Part shown: piece after piece, positions 1 through 12,689 of the stretch
How positions within the stretch are numbered: position 1 is the first letter of the stretch
How the letters are laid out: the number at the start of each line of letters is the position of its first letter
DNA from: Porphyra umbilicalis
Lineage: Eukaryota > Rhodophyta > Bangiophyceae > Bangiales > Bangiaceae
Assembly: GCA_002049455.2 (NCBI GenBank)
Contig: KV919095.1
Coordinates: 1-64,000, forward strand
Direction: 5' to 3'
DNA: 64,000 nt
Notes under the pieces: model-generated
Databases searched by the model: none
Seen by the model: the letters and a program-made list of their open reading frames with translations, nothing else
What the model was told of the DNA's origin: nothing
Program-made: the position numbers and the translations under genes

Positions 1-2553
1 CTCCTAGCAGTCAGCAGCTTGTGCAGCTGGCCAACAACAGCCACACATGCTGTGACGCGGTCGATATTGATTAAAATTGGATCATGGAGACCCTGAGCCG
101 TCATGGCGATTGGTGCCATGTCGCTGTTGACAGCTGAAGAATTTCTCTGCGCCAAATTGTGGGTCACCCCGTAGTATGTAAGCCACCAACTCTTGCGGCC
201 TCTCCCGCAGATCGCCGACGGTTTTTCCACAAATCGACGTCTTCGCGGAGGGCCTTACGGAGGGGGTTTCGGAGCTTTTTGCAAGAAAAACGCGCTTGCG
301 CGTGAACACACGACAAGAGCACACCAAACAACGTCTCCCCCAAGATCTGACTTCTAAATTGTCCTTCTGGAGTTACCAGAAACAAGGGCTACATGATCAC
401 TAGATAGGGAAAGCAAGATGGGAGATGCGCGCCCAGCAACGTTCGTCCCGAAGAGTTCGAAATTCCGTGCAAATAATGAAAGCAGTCTCGATGCCAAGGC
501 ACACCGGACGAAAAAGGATTGCCGTGCGGAACAGATCATGAGTCTATGATCCCAGTGGAACCTTTCAAATCGCGTCAAATAAAGGACACTTCTGGCACAC
601 ACCTTTGAAATGGGAGAGAACACGCATCGTGAACATCGGACGAACTGGTCGCCCCTCGCGTCCAGAGTCCAGTACGGCTGGAGAACTTGTCACACTGGTC
701 TCAGACCCGAGTCTCACGGGACACAACAGAGGTGCTGGCGTCGTTCGAGGTCCCCTGAACGGGTGCGTGGTGCGATACGCTGTCGCGACAGGCCCGAGTT
801 GAGGACCGCGCGGTCCGTCCCGAGCCGCCTTCGGGTGCTTCCAGAAGCAACGGTGGCCGACGCCATTCGTTTGACCAGACGTCGGCAGGCCCTGCAGGCG
901 GGCTGGTACAAAACTCCATTGGGGAAGTGTCGCTGGTTCGACGCCAGAAAACTGGTCCGATCCCGCAACCAGTCTCACGATTTGTTTGCTTGACAAGGGG
1001 AAAATTAGAAAACGTTTGTCGTCGTATGGAGCCTTGTATTGGCTCGCGGGGTTGTTTCAGAAAACCTCAGGTGGGAGGTGAATCCGATGCGGCGAGGGGC
1101 CGGCCGGCCCGTGATCAGATTTTGCTGCTTCCTGTGTCCTTGTGCCCCCCTTCCGCCTAACCGGTCATTGGGGCCACCCCGTGCCCACTGCGGATTGGGA
1201 GGACGTGCGTGGAGGGCGGGCTCGCCACCGCTGGCAGTGTGCATTGCGGCTGGGGAGGCGTCATCCGGGGTTCGTGTCACACCTCGGGCGCCCTCGAAGA
1301 CACCGCGTGTGCTTCGGGCCCGCTGCGCCCCTTCGCCCTGCCCCGCCCCATCGTCCAGTGGGCACGAGGTCCCCCGGGCACGGTCGAGCACTGGAGCAGC
1401 TTGCGGGGGGCGCGCCGCCCACCGGCCCTCTCTCCCCAACGACCGCCAGCGCGACACCAATCACGTGCTGGCCGCCGGCGTGCCTGAGTGGGAGACGCCG
1501 GCGGCTCGTCTCCCTTCTCCTGCCCCACTCGTGCTGATTCTCCTCTTTCTTGTCTCCCGCGCGCGCCTGTTGCAACCGAAACGTCGCCGGTGTACCGCGA
1601 TCTCCGGCGGCGCACCCGTGGGCTCTGGTCACCGCTCCCCCCTTGTCCCCGTCTCCCCCCCCGGCCTTCAAAAGCCGTCCTGCTTCCCCCCCCCCCTTTC
1701 GGAGCATAACCCGTACGCCGGACCGGAAGCGCGACACGGAGCGTCTCCGCGATCAGCGTCGTCGTTATCGGGAGCGGCTCGCAGTGCTCGCGCGGGTGCA
1801 ACTGCTTTTTCCATATAGTGGGCTACCCACCGTGTTCAAACGTCGGATCAAGCACGTGTGGGGCCCGCTCTTCCGGTTTATGGTAGCTGTGCGCCGCCGA
1901 CTGGCCACGGACCGCCGGTAGGCGGCGGCGCCTGGGCGCCGCCGCGCAACGCTACACCGAACCAGGGCTGCGGCAATTGGGCCAGGGGGGCGGACGGTCG
2001 GTCCACGCCAACGCGCGGCAGCTGGGGCCCGGGACCAAGGATTGAACCCAACCAACGTGGCGGACATTTGGCGGGGGAGCGGGACGGGCGTCGCTGCCGC
2101 CGCGTGACGAGTGGGGTGCCGTCGGCTCCCTGGCAGGACAATCAAGCCGGCGGCCGGTAGGAGCGACCGTCCGACAGAAGCGGCGGACGCGGCGGTCGGG
2201 GGTGGGATTCGAGCGGCCGTCGAGTGTCTCCTCGCCGCTGCGGCTCGGCGTCGCCGGCTGGTCGGTGTTCTCAAGCCGGCGTCCACTGGGAGCCGCCGTT
2301 CCAACCGAACCACGAGTACGACGGCCGGGGACGGGTCTCGCGAGACAGGATGGATCTCCCCGCCGCAACGTGTGAGCGCCGCCGGACTGTCAAGGTCAAT
2401 GAGATCGACAGCCCGGTGGCCACGGCGGTGGTGGCTTCCACCCCAATCGCCAGCCTTCGCCGAGGCGGAACTGGGTGCCGCCGGGCGGGCCGCGACCCCA
2501 TCAGCCCCGGCAGCTTTGGGCCACTGATCCAGGACCGGTGGCCGCCGGTGGCC
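1..2553. other. No supported gene; GC-rich intergenic DNA
   Basis: Several frames are open here on both strands, but they overlap one another, are rich in Arg/Pro/Ser as expected from random GC-rich DNA, and show no domain I recognise. About 1480-1740 is strongly pyrimidine-rich with a C-run near 1690, like the leaders seen before other genes in this window, but no convincing coding frame follows it. I make no gene call. Confidence 0.5.
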
Positions 2554-2865
2554 AAGCAAGTCGTCAAGCCGGCGGCCACGCTGCAGGCCACGACAACTGG
2601 GGGCCGCCGGGAGGTCAAGCAAGTCGTGCATCTGGCGGCCACGCGGCGCGCCAAGACAACTGGGGGCCGCCAGGAGTCAAGCAAGTCGTCAATACGGCGG
2701 CCACGCGGCGCGCAACGACCACTGGGGGCCGATGGGAGGTCAAGGAAGTCATCAATACGCGGCCACGCGGCGCGCCACGACCACTGAGGACCGATGGAGG
2801 TCAAGGAAGTCGACAATCCGGCGGCCACGCAGCAAGCTAAGAGAACTAGGGCCGGCCCCGGCCAC
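2554..2865. repeat. Tandem repeat, ~63-bp unit, about five copies
   Basis: Five successive units each begin AAGCAAGTCGT or AAGGAAGTC, continue through GGCGGCCACGC and ACAACTGGGGGCCG or a variant, and end near GGAGGTC. Units are 61-63 bp and diverge progressively. The plus frame reads a 21-residue lysine/threonine-rich repeat across the first two units; length changes in later units break it, so this is better treated as a minisatellite than as a protein repeat. Confidence 0.85.
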
Positions 2866-5364
2866 TCCGCGCGCCTGTGTACGCTGCCACCGCCAGGCTT
2901 TAATTGTGCCACGTTCTGTACGCCATGTAATCAATTCAAACTAGGGGTTTCCAAGCGTAGCACTGTTGGATTGACGTATGATTTTTCGTGTAGGCTCGCT
3001 GGCAGCGAATATGAACAACAAGCTTTGAACTTCCAGCAAAGCGAATGGACAGGCTTTCTGGCAGTGCGCGTACGCGTCTAGCGTATGTACGCTTGAAAAT
3101 ATACGTCCGCGTAATTGTTGGACGAGCGTATCAGAACCGTCGGCCTGCGGGTCAAACATCACTCCTCAATTTTACTTTTTGACGGATGACTAGAGCTTGG
3201 TAGACAAATGCCTGCCGTGGTGTGTCGCGTCGCTCATAAAAAGACAAGCGGAATCTCTCGAAGCACACTCTCGCCAGAACGCCACCGACGCAGCTATCCA
3301 AAGTGGTGTGGCTCAAACTACCCGCTGCTATACGTGGACCGCCTAACATGGCAACATGGTCGCCACGTCAGCACCGCCGTCAACGCCCCATACGGCCCCG
3401 TGAGGCGCTGTGTCCTTTTTTCCTGCACTCCAGCGGGGGGACGTGTGCCTGTCGGAAAGCCACATTCGCTCCAATCACGGGCCGCCATGGGCGGGTCGAC
3501 CAACTGCATGTGAGACCTGTGTCAGGCCATGCTGTGGAGGAAGGAATTGCATCTTGTGCGCCGCTCGCGTGGGTGTGCGCTGGTGATGACGTGCCATTTC
3601 CAACGGGCGTCTCTTCTGCGACCGGCCAACACGCCGAACACTGCCTGATGCATCCCTCCCGCCCCCCCGCATCGTGGATTTCGCTCGAAGAGATTGTGAA
3701 TATTTTGCGCGTGCGTATCTGTCTACACTCGCTTGAAAAAATGGCCGATAGCGTATCGATCTCAAAACTAAATCGGAGTGAGCGAGTCTGTAGCCGCAGC
3801 TCTTGAAAAAGAGCGTAAGCGAGTTTCGCTTGAATATTACGCGCGAGGTATGCATGAGCCAATTACGGTTGGAAACCCCGACTTCAAACTAACGCCAAAC
3901 ACGTGGCAGACCGACGAACAATATCATCTCCCTCGGCCATGGTTTCGATGATTTCGCCAAATTATTGAGATCATTATCGTACTGTGGTTATGCCCCCCTC
4001 ATCCCTGTGCTGACTAGGCTAGCGCCTCGTGTGCCTGACGTGTGTGCTGACAAGGTGCTAGCCTCGTCAGCGCACGGAAAGCACGATCGTTGGTGCCATC
4101 GGCCCACGGGCAGTATTTAGAGCCGGTACAAAGGCGCATTGTTGGCGCGTGCTGAGTGAACGGCGGCCAACAAGCACCGCGACGAGGGGGCGTGCGTGAC
4201 TTGGGCCGCCGCGGAGGACGTGACGGCGCAGCGCCCGCCGGGGGGGCACGTCGGCCCCGGCGTGGCGGCGCCGCGCAGTGGCACCGCCAGGCTGACAGCG
4301 GTGCGGCGGGGCGAGGGGCCGCGTGAGAAGCGGCGGGGCTGTACCACGCGGTTGCGCGGCGGTACGGAAAAGGAGACGTGCCGCGTGGAGGCGCGGCGAC
4401 GAGTGCGCCGGCCGGCGGTGGGTGGAGTAAGGTGTGCCTGTTGGCATGATCTACGGGAAGCGCCGATGCTCCGGCACGCGCGACTTACGAGGGTGCCAAG
4501 TTCATTGGAAACCGGTGACCCAATGAATTGCACCTCGTCGGATCATTGTCCGACACGACCGGGGGCGCTGAATGCATTGGGATCTACAGTACTTATTTGC
4601 CTAATATTACTTGTCCACCCTTTTTCGTGGCCAATGCGCACGGTTGCCGAGACCGGCCTCACACAAACCGCGCTTGCTGCTGCCGCACTACAAAGGAGCC
4701 TTTGACGGAGAAGAAGACAAACACCCAGTGGTCGGTCCCCGACCCGCGTTCCTCGTCCACGAGCGTGTGTCTTTGTTGGCAGACGAGGAGAACTTTCTTG
4801 GCAGGAGAACGAGATGACAATCCAAAAACCTTGACGGCCTTCTGCATCGTTGGGAAAGACAAGTGGGGGTAGAGGGCCTCCAGCAGTGTTGGTGCTCTCG
4901 GCATCGTGTTTTTCATTATTTTCTGCCAGACTGGCGAAGTGGGCGTCCTGCTCCAGCAGACGGAGCCCGGGCAGCTCGCATTCACTCACCACCTTTGTCC
5001 TGCCCCTGTTTACATTGTGAGTCAGCCCGCCATTCCCCGAGTGACGGTAGCGACGTAAGCATCCGTTCTTCGATTGTGGCTGGTGGACGTTGCCATGTCG
5101 CCGTTGAGCTGATTGTTGGCGACCATTTCCTTGATCGCGCCTACCTGCAGAGTGGTGATGGGCGTCCTTCGACATCCCGCCATGATGGTTCTGGTGAGTT
5201 TCTATCCGCTGGTGACAAGCTGGGGCGTTTCTTCGTAGGTCACTGGGTGAACGCTCCACGCTCAAGTCCCCAGAATGTGGCAGATCAGGGCCAGAGAGGC
5301 CGATTATCCAATCCCATTGACGACCGCAATCGCCTTTCCAGGGTGGGCAAATAATATTTGCTGC
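2866..5364. other. No supported gene; possible decayed element
   Basis: Base composition drops towards 50% GC in parts (3080-3180, 3690-3990). Short frames exist on both strands. A minus frame at 4659-4985 reads like a protein fragment (it contains TDHWVFVFFSVKGSFVV) but no family could be named and it has no clean start or extension. I consider it a possible remnant of a transposon gene. Confidence 0.35.
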
Positions 5365-5500
5365 GTACAGCTTTTCTCCCCAAATTCCCGCACTCCAACA
5401 GTTGCAAAAGAGTTCCACATCGTTCTCCACGACGCCGCAGAGGCCGATTTGGAACTTTTTGCAACAGTTGGAGTGCGGGATTTTGGAAGAACGGCTGTAC
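5365..5500. repeat. Long inverted repeat (hairpin, ~57-bp arms)
   Basis: The left arm 5365-5422 and right arm 5445-5500 are reverse complements with few mismatches; a core of CCCGCACTCCAAC on the left faces GTTGGAGTGCGGG on the right, extended by GTTGCAAAAG/CTTTTTGCAAC and by GTACAGC/GGCTGTAC at the base. The spacer is only ~22 bases, so a transcript would form one long stem. It could be a miRNA-like or siRNA-generating precursor, or a foldback MITE remnant. No neighbouring gene clarifies which. Confidence 0.85.
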
Positions 5501-6007
5501 TGTACATCGCGTGCCGTGCGCGAGGGGGGTCACGAGTACCAACGGGGTCAGCGGGGCTCACGGGGGGGCACGCAAGGAGGGCGTGGCCGCACGGGTGTGC
5601 AGGGGGGGGTAGCTGTGTACGCGTGGGTGGACTGGCGCGCCGGGGGTCAATGCGAGCAGCGCCGGGTTAAGAGGGGCGTGGCGAGGGCGAGGTGGTCCAA
5701 CACGCTCGGTAGAGACATCGGCTTGCCACTTCGCCCAGCTGACGAGCGGGGGCGGACGTACGTCCTCACGACGGTTTGTGCGCGGTGGTTACCTCGCTCA
5801 GGATCCTACGCCCATGCCGTGCCGGGACCTCAGGGCACCCCTTCTCGCTGCCCCCCATACCCACTATCCGCAACCCTTCCTCACTGCACTCACAAATCTG
5901 TGACTGGACGCAGCACCTGCCGGCGAATCGTCATTGCACTCTTTGGCCCTGCTTCCCCTCCTTCCCCCCGCTGTTGCAGGAGTCCTACCTGCCTCTTCCG
6001 TTTAACA

Positions 6008-6558
6008 ATGGCTCCGACACTACTGTGCCGTGCCGCGCTCCTGCTGGTGGCCGCGCTGGTGCTGGTGCTTGCGGTGGGCTCTCCCGCCGCCGGTACCGCC
6101 GTCGCCAGCCGGCATGCAGACGTGGCCCCGTCCGAGAAGCAGCGCGCGGCAGTACACGCCGCGCCCGCTCACGCGTCTGTCCGGGAAGCGGCGGTGAACT
6201 TCGACATTAACGTGAACGGGCTGATCAACGCAATTGCCGCGCCATCAGCGGTGCAAAGGACCGGGGGGCTTTTGTGCGGTCGACTCTGGACAAGGTGAGG
6301 TACTACCGGATGAAGAACGGGCGCCAAGTGATCAGGGACTACAACGTGATGGTTTTTAACCGCCAGGTTGCCCACTCGTCCCGGCTGCGCGGCGTGGAGC
6401 TCTACCGGGACTTTCAGTACCAAGGTATCACGTACGGGGTGTGGATCTTCGACTACGGATGGTTCCGCAACGAGGGTGATGGTGGCTGGATCAACTGGGC
6501 GTTTTCCGGGAGCTTCGATCGGGATGGCGGGTATGTCAAGTTCCGGTCGCGCAAGTGA
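6008..6558 (+). pseudogene. Small secreted protein, broken by a one-base frameshift
   Basis: The ATG at 6008 (context AACAATGGC, after a pyrimidine-rich leader) opens a classic signal peptide: MAPTLLCRAALLLVAALVL, a hydrophobic core of about 18 residues, then an Ala-rich cleavage region. This frame stops at 6298. The adjacent frame, entered at about 6240, carries a compact domain reading DRGAFVRS, YNVMVFN, YGVWIFDYGW and GDGGWINWAFSGSFDRDGG, ending at 6558. One missing base near 6236-6242 in a GCCGCG context would join signal peptide and domain into a ~183-residue secreted protein. I recognise the GDGGWINWAF-type domain as one found in small extracellular proteins but cannot name the family. 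It may be a true pseudogene or an assembly error. No plausible GT-AG intron restores the frame. Confidence 0.65.
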
Positions 6559-9500
6559 GGGGGCGGGTGCAAGAGACGGTGAGGCGGCGGAGCCACAGGT
6601 GGAGGGCGTCGCGCTATGACGCCGGGACCCGAGTGAGGGTGTGGTAGTGCAGTATGGTCTGGCTTGATTATTTGCGGGCTCGGGCGATTGTGCCCGGCCA
6701 CGAAGAAAAGGACGGAACCAAAAAACGCGGACAATTCACTCGAGCGCTTGCTGCGCAAGTCACTCCTACGGCGGGTAGGGGTCGGGGCGCGCCTGTGGCC
6801 CCGCCGACGCCGAGAGGAGGGCGACCAGTGTGGGGGGGAGCCCCCAATGGCGCACAAGGGACGGCCGCGGGGGCGGTGATGACGGCCTTGGACGGACCGA
6901 CGAGGGCGGCAGGGGGAGCAACGCCGCCGCCTCAGCGTCGACGGCCTCTTCGAGAGCTGGGGGGGCTCACCTCAAACGCGAGCGTCAAGCCGGGGAGCGT
7001 CGTGGCGGGAGGGAGGAGCCGCGCGATCGCGGACACGTCGCACGGGGGGCAGCCAGGCAGGAGCGCACCCAGGTGGGCACCCACGGCGGCCACCGACGGC
7101 GGGAGCACGTGCACGACCGTGCAAAAGAGAGCGGTGAGGCGAGTCGGCGGGCCGGGGCCCGAAGCGTCCGCGGGGGGGGTGCGTCCGGTGGGCGGCTGTC
7201 ACTTCTCCCCTCCGCCTCGTCCCCACTATCGTCGCCGACGCCGCCGCTGTCACCCTCACCGCCAGCCTCGTCGGTGACGCCGACAAGGACCACCCACGCG
7301 GCGCCGCCCGCGCAGACGAGGCCACCCGCGCCACCGTAGTTCGCCTCCGCGCCAGCACGCCTATAGCGGGTGGGGGCGATCAGCTCGGCGACAGCGAGGC
7401 AGACGCCTCCATCGCCGTCGGTGCCCGCGGCCCCCCCCCCTCTACGATGGCTCTCAGCCCAGTGAGTAGCAGCACGCACCCTTCCCGCGCTGCCGCCGCC
7501 TCCGCCGCCGCCACACGACTGCCTTGACGCCGCCGTCGTCAAAGCCGACGCTGACCAGCGAAAGCCCCGCAGCCGCGGCGGCAGCGACCACCACCGCCCG
7601 CTTGCCAACCCCCACGGCCCCGCATCGAGGACCAGTGGACTCCCGCGCACCCAACCACGAAAGAGGGACGCGAGGTGGTTGCCGAGCAGCACGTGACTTG
7701 GCGGAACACCGTCTGGCGGCGGTGCCGCGGCGGGCGGGGGGGGGGTGACAGAGATCCGCATGCAGCGGGGGTGCACGACAGCCCAGCCGGTGTGGGGGCG
7801 CCCGCGGACTGTGACGGCCGTGATGGTCACAGGGCAGGGGCGAGGACAGCGACCGCCGCCCAATCTCAGGTGGCCGCGGACCACCCACCGTCGGTGGGGG
7901 CGCCGGCGGGGGAGACGGGAGGGAGCGCCGTCGCGGCCAGCACCGGCGGCGGGTCGGCGCCCACATAGACGACGCCGCGGCCGGCGGGGACCATGGGCGG
8001 CCACCCCAGCCCCCCGCCAAGGACGGCGCCGAGCCGAACGCCGCCACCAGTGGCCAAGAGCGACGCGACGCGGTCCGGCTCCCCGCGACGGTGACGACGT
8101 CGGCGACGGGCACGGGGAGTGGCGAGAGTAGCGATGAGGGCGACCGCGGCGACCGCGGGAGGACCCAGCTGGTGGGGGGGGGGGGGGGCGCGCGCCGCGC
8201 GGGGAACACCCGACGCGGACTGGGGTCGACGCAGTCGCCGCGCCGCCGGCAGAGTCACCAACCGGCGTGAGCAACGCGGATGGCGGGGACGGGAGGGAGT
8301 GAAGCGTGCCCATGGCGAAGAGGACAGTCGGGTTGGGGTAGGGGGGTGGGGAGAAGACGGTGGCGGCAGTGGTCAGAGATGCACATGTAGGGATGAAGCA
8401 GCAAGACGGGCGCTTGCCGGGGGGGGGGGGGGGGGCACGCCGACGGCGGTGGCCGTGGCGGTGCGGTAGTCGTGGGCGCATGAGGCCGTCCGCAATGTGT
8501 CCGCTCGGCCTTGAGGGAGGGGATGAGCTGGTGCAGGGCGTCATTGTCGATGCCGAGCTCGCGTTTTTGGAAAGTGCAGAGGCTGAAAGGGACTGCGGGC
8601 GCGTTCGCGAAGATACCCTGGCCTTACTGAAAGCGCGTTCGCGAAAACACCCTGGACTTGCGAAACGACAAAACCGTACTCACACGACGAAAGACGAGAG
8701 CGACACGAGCATCTTCTGAGGGTCTCCTCGGACAAGAGGGCAACGCGGCTCAGACACAATGCTACCTACACCTACGCCACTGTCTCGTCACACCAAAAGA
8801 GACTCCTTGTCTTGTTTCCACCGCTTTCTCACCCACACCACAGAGCGGCCACCGTGGGAGCCCCGTACAATCGCCCTTGCGCCATCTCCGCCGCACAGAC
8901 CACGCGCGAGGACGGCGCGGACCAGCGGGGCGACCGCGGGGGGCGTAGACCCCCCCCCACCACGTCTCCACGATTTCCCACGTGCGTGGCGCCCGATGCA
9001 AGCCTCGCATCCCCCGCGTCGGCGTGGCGCCCGGCGCCGGCGCCCACCGCGCCGTCGCGCCCCCACCGGTCCGCCGTCGGCGGCGCGGCCGCACGTGCGC
9101 GGCGGCGGCGGCGCGCCGCTGCCGCACCGCCCACGCGCCCACGCGCGGCGCCTCGGGGCCGGGGGCGGCGCGGGGTGTACCCGACCGGGGTGCCCCTGCC
9201 TGATCGGCCGGCGGGGCGGGCGCCGCGTGCCCGCCGCCGCTGCCACGCGGGGCGGGGGGGTGCCGACGCTGCGGCGGCGGCCATCGCCGGGGCGGCCGCC
9301 ACAGGCCGCCGCCGCCACGCGCGCACACGAGCAGCGTTGACAGGGGACCCCCGCCGGCGGGGGCGGCGACCACCGGAGGCTGGGGCAGGGGCAGGCGTGC
9401 CTCAACCCCAGCCGGGCGCCACGCCGTCGGGGGGGGGGGGGGGGGGCAAAGCCAGCGGCGCCGCCGGCGGCGGCGGCGCGACGGCGCCCCTCCGCGGGCG

Positions 9501-10713
9501 GCGGTGGCGGCGCCCGCCGGCCGGCCACCGCCGCGGCGGTCGCTCGCGACCGCCGACGCCGCGGCGGCGGGGCAGTGACGCGGCCGTGGCAGCGGCCACT
9601 GCCCTCTGTGACACGCCTGCGGACGCCGCGGCGACGGCGGTGGTGGCGGCGGCGGCGGGGCGCGGCGGCTCGGGCGCCGCCCGCCCGTCGGGTGGGCGCG
9701 CTGCCCCCGCGCCCGACCACCCCGGCGGCCGCCACGCGACGGGTGGCCGAGGCGGCAGAGCGGCGGCCGCCGCCGCGGGGGCGGCCGCGCCGCCCCCGCG
9801 GCGGCCGCGCCACCCCCACGGCAGCGGCGGCCGCGCATCCGACGGTGGCAGCTGCACGTGGTGGCAGACAGACGGCGCCCGTGCGCCGCCACCACGGGGA
9901 CCACCACCGCTGCGGCCGCCGCCGCCGCCGCGGCCGCCACCGCCGCGGTCGCGCCCGCCACCGCCGCCCGCCGCCGCGTGCGGGTGCGCGTCGCGCGCGC
10001 GGTCGTCCACGGCCCACCGCCGCGTCGGCGGCAGGCGCGACGGCAACGCCGCTAGCGGCGTCGGCCGCCGCCCTCACCCGCCGCGCTCGGGGGTGCCGCG
10101 CGTGGCACGCGGCGCGCGGTTGGGCGGAAGAGGACAAAAACGGGCAGGTGGCCTGGCACGGGGCGCAGGGCCGGTCGGCGCACGGACAGGGGAGCCACAG
10201 ACTGACAGAGTGCAAGGACGCCGCCCTGCCCCAGTCAAAAATTCAAAAACATGCCCCTCAGAGCGCACAAACGCATCTTTTTCTAAGTACGGATAACTGC
10301 TTCGACCGAGTGCAGCAGGAATCGTCGTTTCCAGCCTGTACAACGCACTCGACCGCGTTTTTCACCCCATTGAGAGCGATTCGTAGCTGGAAACCATACA
10401 AACGTCCCTCACAGACGACGTGGACACTTGCTCGAAAAAAAGAACACATGGGAGACATTGCCCAAGGCTTCCAGACACGTTCATATCAAGAACGTACAGC
10501 ACAACGTCCTGTGTCCTTCTCACGGTCCCGTTTTACGTGCACACCGTCCCAATATCAAGTGCTCCCGCAACGTGCACTGGCCTCTGAAGAAATTAAAAGA
10601 GGCCTCTGGGGTGTGGGCTGTTTGCCAATCTTGAGTAGTACTTGAACGTAAGTTCAGGGAATTTCTGTAAGTTCCGGAGCATTATTTAGGCTTGAAACAA
10701 GCCGCGTCGCGCT
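6559..10713. other. Extremely GC-rich region, no confident gene
   Basis: Long G or C homopolymers (for example near 7430, 8177, 8420 and 9429) and CGG/CCG-type repeats dominate. Nearly every frame is open on both strands, so open frames carry no information. On the minus strand some stretches look coding (a hydrophobic segment near 8130-8160, and ITAVTVRGRPHTGWAVVHP near 7760-7830) but lie in different frames separated by homopolymers, as in the ABCG gene next door. A minus-strand gene with sequence errors is possible; I cannot identify one. From 10100 to 10700 composition falls and I see nothing. Confidence 0.45.
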
Positions 10714-12647
10714 TCACTTGGCACGTGGCCCACGGCACGTCCCCCCCCCCCACACCGCGCGCATCGCCCGGTCGGCGTAGCGCGGGAGGCTCCCCCACCG
10801 CGCCCACGCCAGCCAGTCGGGCAACGCCTCGACCGGCAGCGGGTAGCCGCCCGCCGCGAGCGCGGCCGCCCCCCCCACCCCCACCACCACCGCCGCCGCC
10901 GCCCCGCCACCCCCGGTCGGCGCGCCCGCCGCCGCCGCCACCGCCGACGCGGCCGCGTCGGCCGCCACCGCCGCCGCGGCCGCCCACGCCGCCACGGCCG
11001 CCACGGCCGCCACGGGCGACGGCGGCCAGCGCCCCCCCCCCGCGCCGAGCGCCAGCGCCGGCACCGCCGCGGCGGCGGCCGCCGCCGCCACCCCCCCCCA
11101 CCGCACCACCGCGGCGGCGGCCACGTGCGCGCCCGGGTGGTAGGGGCGCCCGCGGCTCGGCGGGGCGGTCAGGAAGGCGGTGGACGCCACCCCCGCCGCC
11201 CCCGCCGCGGACCGCACGCCCGCACCGGTGCCGTCGAGGCCAGTCACGGCGCCGACGCCCGCCGCGCCGAGCGCGAGCGCCGACAGGAGTGCGTCAGTGA
11301 GCGCCGCGTCGGCGGCGGCGCCGGCGGGGGGGCGAAAGAGGAGGCCGACGGCGGCGCCGGTGGCGGCGGCGGCGGCGAGCGCCGTGGCCGCCGCCGCGGG
11401 CGCGCCGACGGTGCGCCGCCGCAGGTGCACGCCGAGGTGGACCGCAAAGTGCGTCGCTCACGCGGCGGGCGGCGGGGGAGGTGGCGGCGGCGCCCCGGCG
11501 GGCAGCGACCCGGCGGGCGTGCCCCCGTCCCCGGTCGAGGCGGCCACGGTCCCAGCCGACGGGGGCATGGACGGTGGCTGCGACAAGCCGGTCGCCGACG
11601 GGGGTTCGCCGTCGCCCAGGCTGCCAGCGTCGCCCCCCCCCCCCCCCCACTCCTCGTCCGCGGCGGGCGGCACCGCGTCGCCCAGCGGCGGGAGGCCCGC
11701 CGCCTCCGCCACCTCGGCAAGGTGCCGCACGCGCGCCACCGCGCGGCGCGGGTCCCCCGCCTCGAGCACCCCCCCCCGGCCGCCCCAGCCCGTGGCGGCC
11801 GCGCCGGCGCCCCCCCCGTCGGCGCCGGCGCCGGCGCCGGCGCCGTCGCCAGCATCGCCGCCCCAGGTGCCCCGCAGGGTGAGGGCGGCGCCGAAAAAGT
11901 CGGGCGGCGCCCACCCGGGCGCGCACGCCACGCCCGCCGCCCCGAGGGCGGCGAGCGCCGCCTCCCCCGCGGGGCCCGCATAGACGGAGCGGCCGCCCGA
12001 CAGGAGCAGCAGGTCGTCGTAGAGGGCGTAGGCGCCTTGGGGGGGGGCGCCGCTCGCGACGAGCACGAGGGCGGGGGGGTGGGGGGGGGGGGTGCGCGCC
12101 AGGGGGAGGGGGAGGGGTGCCCCCGCGCGCGAGCACCCGCAGCGTCGCCGTGACGGCTTGGGCGGCAAAGGGGGACAGGCCCGCCGTCGGCTCCTGCAAG
12201 GAACGCGCCGTAACACAGGGGGGAGCGGGGCATGCCATGGCCGCAGCACACCGCCGCAGCAGCGGAGAGGCGGGGCGCAACCCAACGAAAGTAGAGACGT
12301 TAGCATGTGTTGCGCCCCGCACCAGCGGCGCATCTACGACCGCCCGCGTGTGCCCACTCGCGCGCCGACACGCCGCGCCACCCTGCAGTCCCACCCACCC
12401 CCAGGGCAACCCCCTCCCCCCCGTGCACTCCACCCCACCCCACCCCACCCCACCCCCCAAACGTACGTCGAGCAGCAACACAGACGGCTGCCACACCAGC
12501 GCGCGCGCAATGGCCACACGGGCGGCCACCTCTGCGGCGGTCATCCCCCCCCCCCCCCCCCGTGCCCGAGCCCCGCCGCCCCCACCGCCCAATCGACGAC
12601 CCGCGGGTCACGGGGGACCCCCCCCACGGCCGCCCAGGCGCGCACCT

Positions 12648-12689
<42 letters not shown>

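Noticed and set aside
4543-5430. 295-codon minus frame
   Set aside because: It overlaps the hairpin and competes with other frames; no domain or credible composition. Only the hairpin and a possible relic are noted.
8788-10296. Very long open frames on both strands (up to 494 codons)
   Set aside because: GC content is so high that stops are rare in every frame; the peptides are Arg/Pro/Ala/Gly-only with no domain and no consistent start.
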